This document shows, piece by piece, positions 1 through 7,884 of a DNA stretch of 64,000 nt. Origin of the DNA: MWBF01 sp040772005 (lineage in GTDB: Bacteria; Chloroflexota; Anaerolineae; CG2-30-64-16); assembly GCA_040772005.1 (NCBI GenBank), contig JAXGYZ010000004.1, forward strand, positions 1 through 64,000, read 5' to 3'. Position 1 is the stretch's first letter. Every line of letters starts with the position of its first letter. Under the pieces are notes generated by a model. That model was not told the origin of the DNA, ran no database searches, and worked only from the letters and a program-made list of their open reading frames with translations. The position numbers and the translations under genes were made by a program.

Positions 1-17
1 GATTTTCAAAATGCCTG

Positions 18-1850
18 TTAGGGAATCGCCCGGTAGACGATGAACAGCACGTCCCCGCTTCGCTGGGTGAACCACGCCTGCTGGAGCAGCAGCCAGCCCT
101 GGCCGCTCGCCGCGGCATCGAGCGCCTCGACCCGGCCCTGAAACACGGTCTGCCCCGGCGCGTGCGCGAGGTAGACGTTGTTCTGGTCCGTCAGGTACGG
201 CCCGACCCGCCCCGCAAACCCCTCATCCGCCGCATCCAGCCGCTCATAGCCGAACACTTCCACCGGCTGCACGCGTCCTGCAGTCAGGAAGCGCAGCGGG
301 GCATCCAATCCCCAGTCCAGCGCGACCGGCGCGTGATAGGGAGCGGTGTCCAGGTAGTCCGCCAGTCCGTTGATGGCGTCGGAGTGCGTGCCGACGCCGC
401 CGGAGAGCGTCAGGACCCGGTGATAAGCGAGCGTACTCCGCAGGTCCGTGACGAGCCACGCGGCGGTCAACGCGAGGGCAAACACCAGACTGGCTGCTAT
501 CCGTCTATCCATCCGTTGCGCCGCCTCGCCCACCGCCAGCCCCGCGGTCAGTGGGATCAGCGGCAGCAGCAGGGCAAAATGCGTGATGAAGAGGTCGCTG
601 ACCGTGAACGCGCTCTGCGCGACGGCCAGCGCCAGCAGCGCAAGGGGCAGCAGGAACGCGGGCAGCGCCCGCCCGGATGCCGACCGGATGCCCACTGCGA
701 CCACGCCCACTGCGAGCACCCCGGCTGCCAGCCAGACCGCCCATGTATTCGCCCGCGCCTCCCCCAGGTACCAGAACTGGTCGCCGCGCAGCAGCGTCAC
801 GACCTGGCCGAGCCGGGCTGCCAGATTGGGCAGGTACGCGCTGTTGTCCACGCCGTAGTACGATTGTCCCAGGTTGCCGAAGATAGAGGTGAGTGTCCCG
901 CCCGTGCGGATGTTGAAGATCACGAGCGGCGTCAGCGGTGCGAGAAAGCAGATGCCCGCGCCGAGCCAGGTAACCCAGGCAGCCCTGCTCCCCGCCGAAG
1001 CATCCTGAGCGGAGGCCGGACGCAGTCCGGACGCAGTCGAAGGATACGTCCCGCCCTCCACGGACGCCGCACCCTTCGACTCCGCAGCGCGAACTACTGC
1101 GCTGCTCCGCTCAGGGTGCTCAACGGTGGTCGGCTCGACGGCTGCGCAGTTCCGCCCAGGGCGCCTGCGCCGCGCAAGCCACTCGGCTGCCAGCAGCGCC
1201 AGCGCGACAATGACCAGCGCGCCGATGGCCCACAGGAACAGCAGCTTGGCATAGAGGCCCAGGCCCCATAGCAGCGCGGTCAGCCACAACCAGCGCCGCT
1301 GCTGGCGCAGCTTACAATGCCGCTGCCGGGGCAGCGTACGTCGCGTCGACCACCACAGCAGCCCGGTCCACAGGCTCGCCATGAAGAGCAGGGCGGTCAG
1401 ATTAGTGACGAAGATGCCCTGGCGGCTCCAGAACACGAAACTGGGGTTGACGGCCAGCAGCCCGGCGGTGACCGCGGCTGCGATCGGCCCGCGCAGCCGG
1501 TACGCGATCAGCCAGGCCAGCGCCAGCGTGCCCGCGCCGGTCAGCAGCGGCAGCCAGCGCAGCGCGACTACGTTGACCCCGCCCGCGGCCAGGAACGGCA
1601 CGGCCAGCAGCACGTTCAGGCTGCCGATGTAGTCCTGCACCATTAACGGCAGATGCCACGGGCCGATGGTCACCGTGGCATCTCGAAATGCAGTCACCGG
1701 CTGGCCGGTGAGCAACTGCATGGCGTTAAGGCCGGCCTCTTTCGCCTCGTCATAGTGCAGGCCGGGCAGGTCGAGCTGGTGGCTGCCCAGCAGCAGAAAG
1801 GCCAGCAGCACCAGGCCCAGGGGTACAACCGACAGCCAGCGGCGGAGCAT
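18..1850 (-). CDS. Glycosyltransferase family 39-like membrane protein
   Basis: This 610-residue polytopic membrane protein probably transfers sugars from a polyprenyl-phosphate donor to an extracytoplasmic acceptor. Residues 31-40 after the first membrane helix contain HYDEAKEAG; the Asp34-Glu35 pair in the first external loop is the hallmark of PMT/ArnT-like enzymes. About ten or more hydrophobic helices follow. It is the last gene of a minus-strand operon and starts 8 bases after the FecR-like gene. Residues of about 244-283 are encoded by two palindromic repeats (1001-1118) inserted in frame, giving a low-complexity hydrophilic segment that is unlikely to belong to the fold. Acceptor and sugar cannot be told from sequence. 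Confidence 0.8.
   Translation of the reverse strand: MLRRWLSVVPLGLVLLAFLLLGSHQLDLPGLHYDEAKEAGLNAMQLLTGQPVTAFRDATVTIGPWHLPLMVQDYIGSLNVLLAVPFLAAGGVNVVALRWLPLLTGAGTLALAWLIAYRLRGPIAAAVTAGLLAVNPSFVFWSRQGIFVTNLTALLFMASLWTGLLWWSTRRTLPRQRHCKLRQQRRWLWLTALLWGLGLYAKLLFLWAIGALVIVALALLAAEWLARRRRPGRNCAAVEPTTVEHPERSSAVVRAAESKGAASVEGGTYPSTASGLRPASAQDASAGSRAAWVTWLGAGICFLAPLTPLVIFNIRTGGTLTSIFGNLGQSYYGVDNSAYLPNLAARLGQVVTLLRGDQFWYLGEARANTWAVWLAAGVLAVGVVAVGIRSASGRALPAFLLPLALLALAVAQSAFTVSDLFITHFALLLPLIPLTAGLAVGEAAQRMDRRIAASLVFALALTAAWLVTDLRSTLAYHRVLTLSGGVGTHSDAINGLADYLDTAPYHAPVALDWGLDAPLRFLTAGRVQPVEVFGYERLDAADEGFAGRVGPYLTDQNNVYLAHAPGQTVFQGRVEALDAAASGQGWLLLQQAWFTQRSGDVLFIVYRAIP
1001..1118. repeat. Pair of CATCCTGAGCGGA palindromes inside a CDS
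   Basis: Two related hairpin repeats lie back to back inside the glycosyltransferase frame. One runs 1001-1045, from CATCCTGAGCGGA to TCGAAGGAT. The other, in opposite orientation, runs 1072-1118, from CCCTTCGACTCCG to CCGCTCAGGGTG. A third member is intergenic at 50639-50704. All share the form CAYCCTGAGCGGA, inner stem, TCGAAGGRT. Confidence 0.8.
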
Positions 1851-1858
1851 GGCGCGCC

Positions 1859-3082
1859 TTACCGTACCGTCAGCGCGACGTCTGAAACGAGGCTCTCGTA
1901 GTCATGCCCGATCGCGTAGATGCTGACGGAGTTGATGCGGGCCGGCCGGGTCTCCTTCAGGAGCTCGAACAGGTTCGGCGACTCGTAGGTGTACCACAGG
2001 CCGAAGGGCGTCCGTTCGCCCGTCGGCTCCAGGTATGGGCTGTCCTGCGGCGGGTCGAAGTAGTAGAACCCCTGGTACCAGTGCAGATCCTTGCCGTAGA
2101 TGTCGGTGTAGAACAGGTCCACCATCACGGGATACTCGGTGGCCTTCTCGCCGCCGCCCGGCACGCTCTGGTACAGCAGTTTCACGTCCAGCCGCAGCGC
2201 CAGCGAGTCGTACCCCTCCACGTCCCGGTCGACCGTCTGCTGCACCCCGACGCGGTTCGGCACGCCGTCTTCCGTCCGCCGGGAGAAGCGGATGGCCGTG
2301 CGCCGGCCTTCCGTGAACAGCTCGACCTTGCCGGGTTCGTACCCTTCCTTGACCTCTGCAAACTGGCTCCACAGCGGTTCGAGCGACCGTTCGAACGTGC
2401 CGTTGAGGATGAGGTTTACGGTATCAGGCACGGGCAGCGAGGGTGCGCTGTCCGCCGCGACCGTCACCCGCTGCCCCGGCCCGGCGTTCACCTGTCGCCC
2501 ACCTGCGATGACGTGCGCCTCACCGGAGCGGATGCGCAACTGCGTCTCCGCTTCGAGGACGTTCACATCGAACGTCCCCGGGGCCAGGATGATCTGGCTG
2601 TGCGGCGTCGTCAGGTACATCACGACATCGCGCTGATCCGTCCGCTGGTTGGCGATGAAAAGCCGGCCGCGGGCCAGGCTGATATCGGTGCGATGCGGGT
2701 CGGTGCTGATGTCGAACCGCGGCGTGCGAATGTGCGACAGCGTAATCGCCGTGTCGCCCCACAACTGGACGGTGGATAGCACCCGCTCGCCGGCCTCATC
2801 CGCGCTGACCGTCAACACGCCCTTCGCGCTGGCGTCCGTGATGATCTCGCTGCCCTCGGGCGCCAGCCGGCGCTCGGTTACAGCGGTCCGGTCGGCAGCC
2901 CCAGGCACACGCAGTTGGACGGTCCCGTCGGTGGCGGCAACATAGGCCGTCTTGACGCGCGTCGCGTGCAGCACATAGCTGCGCGTCAGCAGCGGCACGA
3001 CGACCGCCAGCAGGCAGCACGTCAGAAAACTGGTCGTAAGGATGATCCAGGCCACCCGGGACGGGTTCTGGCGCCAGCTCAT
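1859..3082 (-). CDS. FecR-like membrane-anchored protein
   Basis: The 407-residue product has one N-terminal membrane helix (about residues 11-33) and an extracytoplasmic remainder. Residues of about 45-215 resemble a FecR-type beta domain (RLAPEGSEIITDASAKGVLTV, then an AHVIAGGRQVNAGPGQRVTV-like end), as in many chloroflexal surface proteins. The C-terminal half looks like a jelly-roll or carbohydrate-binding module (NLILNGTFERSLEPLW opening). It lies 3 bases after the TPR gene and 8 bases before the glycosyltransferase, so it is co-transcribed. A cell-surface or polysaccharide-related role is inferred; no catalytic motif is visible. Confidence 0.65.
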   Translation of the reverse strand: MSWRQNPSRVAWIILTTSFLTCCLLAVVVPLLTRSYVLHATRVKTAYVAATDGTVQLRVPGAADRTAVTERRLAPEGSEIITDASAKGVLTVSADEAGERVLSTVQLWGDTAITLSHIRTPRFDISTDPHRTDISLARGRLFIANQRTDQRDVVMYLTTPHSQIILAPGTFDVNVLEAETQLRIRSGEAHVIAGGRQVNAGPGQRVTVAADSAPSLPVPDTVNLILNGTFERSLEPLWSQFAEVKEGYEPGKVELFTEGRRTAIRFSRRTEDGVPNRVGVQQTVDRDVEGYDSLALRLDVKLLYQSVPGGGEKATEYPVMVDLFYTDIYGKDLHWYQGFYYFDPPQDSPYLEPTGERTPFGLWYTYESPNLFELLKETRPARINSVSIYAIGHDYESLVSDVALTVR

Positions 3083-3085
3083 GGT

Positions 3086-3655
3086 TTACCCCTGGGGTTG
3101 GTCCCTGTCGAGATCGCCGCGGCGGATACGGTCGAGCCACAGGCGAGCATCGGAGTCCGCCGGGTCGGTGTCCAGCGCAGCCTGAAAATGTGTGGCGGCG
3201 CCGAAGAGGTCGCTGCGTTCGAGATAGATCAGGCCGAGATTGTAGTGGACGTGCGGCGCGGCAGGATTCAGAGCCAACGCGTGCTCGAAGGCGGTGATGG
3301 CCTGGTCCTGTTGGGCCCGTTCGGCAAAGGGCAGCTTACCGAGATAGGCCGCGGCCAGATTGGCCCACACCGTCGCGTTGTGCGGGTCGAGCTGCGCGGC
3401 CTGCTCAAGCACGGGCACAGCCTGGGCATGTTTGCCCTGCAAGATGTACGCGCTGCCGAGGTTGAGCGCGGCGTCCGCGTTGGTGGGGTCCAATTCCAGG
3501 GCCCGGCTCAACAGCGGCACAGCCTCGCCGGGCCGCCGCGCCATCAGCAGCCGCGCGCCTTCGTTGAGCAGGCTGTGCGCGCGGGCATCCCGGTCAACCG
3601 GCGGGACCGGCGGCTTAGGTGTGCGCGGAAGTTGCGGTGGTCGTCGTCTAGCCAT
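3086..3655 (-). CDS. TPR-repeat protein
   Basis: The 189-residue soluble protein has about four tetratricopeptide repeats (residues of about 35-175), with typical phrases such as ALELDPTNADAALNLGSAY, AAQLDPHNATVWANLAAAYLG and ALALNPAAPHVHYNLGLIYLE. The N-terminus is basic and proline-rich. TPR arrays mediate protein-protein contacts, so it is probably an assembly or scaffold component for the neighbouring surface proteins. It is tightly spaced between the HEAT and FecR-like genes. The exact partner cannot be inferred. Confidence 0.85.
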   Translation of the reverse strand: MARRRPPQLPRTPKPPVPPVDRDARAHSLLNEGARLLMARRPGEAVPLLSRALELDPTNADAALNLGSAYILQGKHAQAVPVLEQAAQLDPHNATVWANLAAAYLGKLPFAERAQQDQAITAFEHALALNPAAPHVHYNLGLIYLERSDLFGAATHFQAALDTDPADSDARLWLDRIRRGDLDRDQPQG

Positions 3656-3669
3656 GTTGCCCTGCTCCG

Positions 3670-4845
3670 CTAGTTCCAGTCCTCATCGTCCTCGTCAACC
3701 CCGTCAGCTTCGTCATCGAGATCCTCGTCATCCCAACCGTCTTCTTCGTCGTCGAACTCGAAATCGGCATCTTCCTCGTCGAGCAAGTCCTCACCGGCGA
3801 GATCATCGAACTCGTCGTCCTCATAGAGCATCTCGGCGTCGAGCTCGTCGCCTTCCAGCTCATCATCTTCCAGGTCGGTCTCATCTTCCTCGTCATCCCG
3901 CGGCCCCGCACTGTCTGCGCCGGCCAGGACATCATCCCATCCCTCGCCGCCGAAGTTGAGCTCGTCCAGCGCATCCTCTGCGGCCTGGGCCAGCGCCTCA
4001 TCGCTGCTTCGGGCAAGAGCCTGCAGCGCACGCTTCGCGACCGGGCCGCCGATCTTGCCGAGCGCCGCGGTGGCCGCCTCGCGCACGCCGCCATCTGGAT
4101 CATCCAGCCGCCGGATCAACGTCTGCACCGCCTCGCGGAGCGCCATTTCCCCGGCCGCGATGGCCGCTTCGAAGCGCATCGCAGGCTCGGGGCTGCCCAA
4201 CTCGGCCAGCACCAGCCGCGCCCAGCGCCGGTCCGTACTGCGCCCCATCGCAAACAGTGCGCTCTGGCGCATCAGTTCGTTCTCGTCGAAGTACGCGTTC
4301 TGGATCAGCGTGTGCAGCTCCGGCATACTGCTGTAGGCCAGGCTCTCCAGCGCGCGGCGGCGCACCTCGACCGGCTCGCCCGCCCGGTACCAGGCCATGT
4401 GCAGCGCCTCTTCGGCCACGCGCGCCATTTCATCCCCGATCTCGCCGAGCGCGCCGAGCAGCATGAACCGGCCCAGCGATGTTGCGGCCGCCGCGCGCAC
4501 CTCCGTCGCGGGGTCGTCCTGCAGCAGGCCCACCAGCGGAGCAATCAGGTTAGCCCGCTCATCTTCCCATAACCCTTCGATCGCAATGCGCCGGACCTGA
4601 GCATCGGGATCGCTCAAGAAGGTGCGTAAGATAGCATGAAAATTCAGATGAATGTTGGCTTCGGCCTGCTCGACCAGCGTCGTCGCGAGTTCGAGCCGCC
4701 GGGAGTCGTTGAGCAGCGCCCATGCTGCACAAAAGGAACCTATCTCGTTGCGTGCGAGGTCAGACAGGTCGGTCAGATCGATACTGCGCACCGGTCGCGT
4801 TTCATCGATGATTTTCGCCAATAATGCCTGGATATTTTCCGACAT
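3670..4845 (-). CDS. HEAT-repeat protein with polyacidic tail
   Basis: The 391-residue protein has HEAT/PBS-lyase-type repeats over about residues 60-295 (for example VRRIAIEGLWEDERANLIAPLVGLLQDDPATEVRAAAATSLGRF, paraphrased here as alternating helices with D-P-x-x-x-V-R-x-x-A phrasing). The last 95 residues are almost entirely Asp and Glu. HEAT solenoids bind other macromolecules; the acidic tail could mimic nucleic acid or bind basic protein or metal, but this is speculation. It ends 14 bases before the TPR gene, in the same operon. A strong ribosome-binding sequence (AGGAAG) precedes its ATG. Confidence 0.8.
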   Translation of the reverse strand: MSENIQALLAKIIDETRPVRSIDLTDLSDLARNEIGSFCAAWALLNDSRRLELATTLVEQAEANIHLNFHAILRTFLSDPDAQVRRIAIEGLWEDERANLIAPLVGLLQDDPATEVRAAAATSLGRFMLLGALGEIGDEMARVAEEALHMAWYRAGEPVEVRRRALESLAYSSMPELHTLIQNAYFDENELMRQSALFAMGRSTDRRWARLVLAELGSPEPAMRFEAAIAAGEMALREAVQTLIRRLDDPDGGVREAATAALGKIGGPVAKRALQALARSSDEALAQAAEDALDELNFGGEGWDDVLAGADSAGPRDDEEDETDLEDDELEGDELDAEMLYEDDEFDDLAGEDLLDEEDADFEFDDEEDGWDDEDLDDEADGVDEDDEDWN

Positions 4846-4851
4846 GCTTCC

Positions 4852-5217
4852 TTATCCCCAATAAAAGGCGCGCATACCACTGGGAGGGCTGAGTGGAATC
4901 ACCCGCTCGCCGCCCTGACCGTCTGTTGTGACCTGTACGACACGCACGAACCAGGTATACTTCCGGTCCGGCTGGTCCGCCCGCAGATAGAGCCATGTGG
5001 GCACCCGGCTCCCCGCGGCAGTAGTGACCCACCAATGCTCCTGTGGCCCGCCCTGTTCGATCCAACGGACCACGACCTGATACTGCTGTTCAGACGTCAT
5101 CCCCAGCACCGGGTTCCATTGCAGCTCGATGATGGCATTGTCACCGCGGAATGAGGCCTGATCGCCCGGTCCGGTCAGCACCGGCGCGGGCAGGTCGGGC
5201 GCGGGCGGCGGCGGCAC
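4852..5217 (-). CDS. C-terminal part of LysM protein, out of frame with its N-terminal part
   Basis: This 121-residue frame starts inside the preceding gene and reads as its natural C-terminus: a Pro-rich linker, then a fibronectin-III-like beta domain (AIIELQWNPV, YTWFVRVVQV, then RAFYWG at the end). Adding one G to the four-base C/G run at 5238-5241 joins it to the LysM frame (5175-6389) and gives one continuous protein of about 512 residues. The ATG at 5217 is probably not a native start. Either the gene is really frameshifted or the assembly has a homopolymer error. Confidence 0.7.
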   Translation of the reverse strand: MPPPPAPDLPAPVLTGPGDQASFRGDNAIIELQWNPVLGMTSEQQYQVVVRWIEQGGPQEHWWVTTAAGSRVPTWLYLRADQPDRKYTWFVRVVQVTTDGQGGERVIPLSPPSGMRAFYWG

Positions 5218-6389
5218 AGGCGGAGCGGTCGCCGCCGCCCCGCCACGGTGGTCGCGGACGGCGCTTGCGTGGCCGGCGGTGCAACGGCGGAGCCCGCCAC
5301 CGGAATGGTGAGCTCCTGGCCGATGCGCAGCACCGATTTGCTGGTCAATCCGTTGGCCCGGGCCAGTTCCTCCCAGGTGATGCCGAACTTCGTGGCGATA
5401 CTGGAGAGGTTATCGCCTGATTGGACCTTGTATTTCGTCGGTTCGGCGCGCGGGGCAGCCGGCGCAGGCGCGGCGGCGGACCCTGCCACCGGTATCTTCA
5501 ACTCCTGCCCGACGCGCAGCACGGACTTGCTGTTCAGGCCGTTCGCCTGTGCCAGGACTTCCCAGGTGATCTTGTATTGGGCTGCGATGGTCGACAGCGT
5601 ATCGCCTGACTTCACCTTGTACGTCACCTGCCCGGCGGGCAGCACGGACACAGCCGTGGCCGTTGCGGTGGGCGCCGATGTCGGCGTTGCCGTGGGTTCG
5701 AGCGTCGGCGTCGCAGTCGGCTCCAGCGTGGGCGTCGCCGTGGGCGCCGCTGTCGGCGCATCCGTCGGCGCCAGTGTCGGCGTGAGAGGGACCGACGTCG
5801 TGATGGGGACGGTGCTCGTCAGGCCGGCCGTCGCCGTCAGCGGCACGGTGCCGGTCAGCGCGGCAGTGGTCGTCAGCGCCGCAGTCGCAGGCATGGCCTC
5901 GACGGCACTCTCATCGGTAGCGGCCTCTTCGGCCAGCGGCCCCGCGGCCTCCTCCGCCACGATCACCTCATCCGGCGCCGCGGCCTCCCCTTCGAGCGGC
6001 TTCTCATCGAGCATGGCAAGTTCTTGCGAGGCGACCACGGCGGCCACCGGCTGCTCGTCGTCGCGGGCCGGACCGATGACCTGAATCAGGCTGGCGAGCC
6101 GCTCGCGCGTGGTCATGACTTGTGCGATCGCAGACTCGACCGGCAGCTTACCCAGGCCCCACAGCCCCACCACGCCGGCCACCGCCAGCCCCGCAAGCCA
6201 GACACCCCAGCGCGGCCCCGCAGGCCGCAGATTGCGGCCGCAGTGCGGGCACACGCTGAGGCCCAACGGCACGCGGCCGTGGCAGCTTGCACACGTAACC
6301 GAAGTCACATGCCGCCGCTGGCGCGCGCCGCATTCGGGGCAAAGCACCACCCCCTGGTGGAGGGGCGCTCCGCAACGTTTACAGTACAT
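5175..6389 (-). CDS. Zinc-ribbon, transmembrane, double LysM protein (frameshifted near its end)
   Basis: The predicted 404-residue product starts with two zinc ribbons (CxxC pairs at Cys3/Cys6 and Cys17/Cys20, then Cys33/Cys36 and Cys47/Cys50). A single membrane helix (about 62-80) and a long Thr/Pro/Ala linker follow. Two LysM domains come next (about 255-300 and 316-361, with YKVKSGDTLS and YKVQSGDNLS openings). LysM binds peptidoglycan or chitin-like glycans, so the C-terminus is outside the membrane and the ribbons are cytoplasmic. The last 20 or so residues (RRRPLRLCRRRPRP) are an out-of-frame artefact. It is the first gene of the minus-strand surface operon. Confidence 0.8.
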   Translation of the reverse strand: MYCKRCGAPLHQGVVLCPECGARQRRHVTSVTCASCHGRVPLGLSVCPHCGRNLRPAGPRWGVWLAGLAVAGVVGLWGLGKLPVESAIAQVMTTRERLASLIQVIGPARDDEQPVAAVVASQELAMLDEKPLEGEAAAPDEVIVAEEAAGPLAEEAATDESAVEAMPATAALTTTAALTGTVPLTATAGLTSTVPITTSVPLTPTLAPTDAPTAAPTATPTLEPTATPTLEPTATPTSAPTATATAVSVLPAGQVTYKVKSGDTLSTIAAQYKITWEVLAQANGLNSKSVLRVGQELKIPVAGSAAAPAPAAPRAEPTKYKVQSGDNLSSIATKFGITWEELARANGLTSKSVLRIGQELTIPVAGSAVAPPATQAPSATTVAGRRRPLRLCRRRPRPTCPRRC

Positions 6390-6414
6390 GGGTTATTCCC
6401 CTTGGATGGACGGA

Positions 6415-6531
6415 GACGAATTACAGATTACAGATTGAAGATTGAAGATGTAACGCTGGCAAACAACCTCTGTGGTGGCTGATTGGGCTAATCTTCAATC
6501 TTCAATCTTCAATTTTCAATCGTCATTCGTC
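6415..6531. repeat. Inverted heptamer array (TTGAAGA type)
   Basis: The left arm (6419-6449) is a run of 7-nt units such as ATTGAAG and ATTACAG. The right arm (6490-6520) carries the complementary AATCTTC units. A roughly 40-base unique spacer separates them. It fills the gap between the site-2 protease and LysM genes. Confidence 0.85.
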
Positions 6532-6537
6532 CGGGTT

Positions 6538-7635
6538 TCAACGAATCCCGAGGGTCGGGAACGTGCCGTTGATCAGGGAGCTAATCTCGCGCACCGTGAG
6601 CAGGCCGACCAACAGCAGCAGCAGCCCGAAGCCGATCAGGTGCACCATGCCTTCGCGCGCAGGCTCGATGCGCCGCCTGCGCAGTGCCTCGATGACGATG
6701 AAGAGCAACCTCCCGCCGTCCAGTGCAGGCAGCGGCAGCAGGTTGGTGAGGCCGAGGGCCGCGCTGAGCAGCCCGACGAACGACAGGACCGGCTGGATGG
6801 ACTCAACTGCCAGCGCAGAGCGCACCACCTCGCCGGTCGTGGCCGCGATGCCCACCGGCCCCATGAATCCGGCATCGGCAATGGGGCGGCCCTCGCGGAT
6901 CAGGTTCGCAGGAATCGCAAAGGTCAGATAGATGATGTTGCCCAGGCTCTGCACGCCCGCGGAGATGGCTTCCAGGGGCCGGGCCGGGCGAATCGCCATG
7001 CCGATTTGCACACCCAGTGCGCCCTGGTTCGCCGGCGGATTGGTCCGCGGGGTCATCGTGAGGTCCAGCGTCTGTTCCGCGCCGGTCGCCGGGTCGGTGC
7101 GCACCACGGTGTACACTACCGGCTGGCCGAGATGCCCGCTGGTATACGTCTGCAAATCGGTGATGTTGATGAGCGGCTGACCGTCCGCCGCGATCAGGCG
7201 GTCATCCACCCGCAGGCCCGCCTGTTCGGCAGGCGAACCCGGCGCGATGCCCATGATGAGCGCACCGGGCTTGCTGGCATCGGGGACGCCCTGCATAAAG
7301 GCCAGCACAGTGAAGATAATGACGGCCAGGATGAAGTTCATCACCGGCCCGGCGAGCAGCGTGGCGGCGCGGGCGCCGCGCGACGCTGACGCAAAGCTGC
7401 CCGGATCCGTGGGGTCATCTTCCCCGCGCATCCGCGCGAAGCCGCCAAACGGAATCGCATTGAGCGAGTAGATCGTGCCCCCGCGCTCGAACAGCTTGAC
7501 CACGCGCGGCGGGAACCCGAACCCGAATTCTTCGACGATGATGCCGTTGCGCTTGGCAACCAGCAGATGGCCCAACTCATGTATGAATACGACGACGCCC
7601 ATCACCAGGATGAACGACAGTAAGGTCAAAACCAT
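6538..7635 (-). CDS. rseP: RseP-type site-2 intramembrane zinc metalloprotease
   Basis: This 365-residue protease cleaves membrane-embedded substrates such as anti-sigma factors or signal-peptide remnants. The zinc motif HELGH is at residues 19-23 in the first membrane helix. The second catalytic motif, in LLPLPALDGGRL, is near residue 305. A PDZ domain sits between them (GIAPGSPAEQAGLRVDDRLIA). The ATG at 7635 is chosen over one 57 bases upstream because it follows GTGAGGATTGC and the family begins MxxTLLSFILV. A promoter lies at 7707-7735. A link to the ECF/anti-sigma pair at 19.6-21.4 kb is possible but untested. Confidence 0.92.
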   Translation of the reverse strand: MVLTLLSFILVMGVVVFIHELGHLLVAKRNGIIVEEFGFGFPPRVVKLFERGGTIYSLNAIPFGGFARMRGEDDPTDPGSFASASRGARAATLLAGPVMNFILAVIIFTVLAFMQGVPDASKPGALIMGIAPGSPAEQAGLRVDDRLIAADGQPLINITDLQTYTSGHLGQPVVYTVVRTDPATGAEQTLDLTMTPRTNPPANQGALGVQIGMAIRPARPLEAISAGVQSLGNIIYLTFAIPANLIREGRPIADAGFMGPVGIAATTGEVVRSALAVESIQPVLSFVGLLSAALGLTNLLPLPALDGGRLLFIVIEALRRRRIEPAREGMVHLIGFGLLLLLVGLLTVREISSLINGTFPTLGIR

Positions 7636-7706
7636 GCAATCCTCACGTTTTTCTCCGCACCGGCCAGCAGCGCCTGCCCGGTCGCCGCGCACTGATGGGG
7701 ACGATT

Positions 7707-7735
7707 ATTATACCCGGCATCAGTATAACCGGCAA
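7707..7735 (-). promoter_or_regulatory. Sigma-70-type promoter of rseP
   Basis: On the minus strand, TTGCCG (7730-7735) and TATAAT (7707-7712) are separated by 17 bp. The expected transcription start is near 7700, leaving a leader of about 65 bases before the chosen ATG at 7635. Confidence 0.6.
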
Positions 7736-7810
7736 AACTCTCCTTTTCAGCAGCAGTTATTCCAAAGTCCGTGGTTCGGCCCATCACCCCGCCACGCCGA
7801 TTTCAACGAA

Positions 7811-7862
7811 CGTAGCATAGCCCCTCTTGGGCGTGCTGACGGGCACAAGGCCCTATGCTACG
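7811..7862. repeat. GTAGCATAG hairpin downstream of selA
   Basis: CGTAGCATAG (7811-7820) is repeated inverted as CTATGCTACG (7853-7862), and the inner GGGC/GCCC also pairs. It lies 23 bases past the selA stop codon and may act as a transcription stop or RNA-end stabiliser. No T-run follows. Confidence 0.6.
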
Positions 7863-7884
7863 CACTCATCCTCAGGGCGCGGCC

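Noticed and set aside
1..17. Sequence before the GT39 stop
   Set aside because: Only 17 bases are visible; nothing can be supported.
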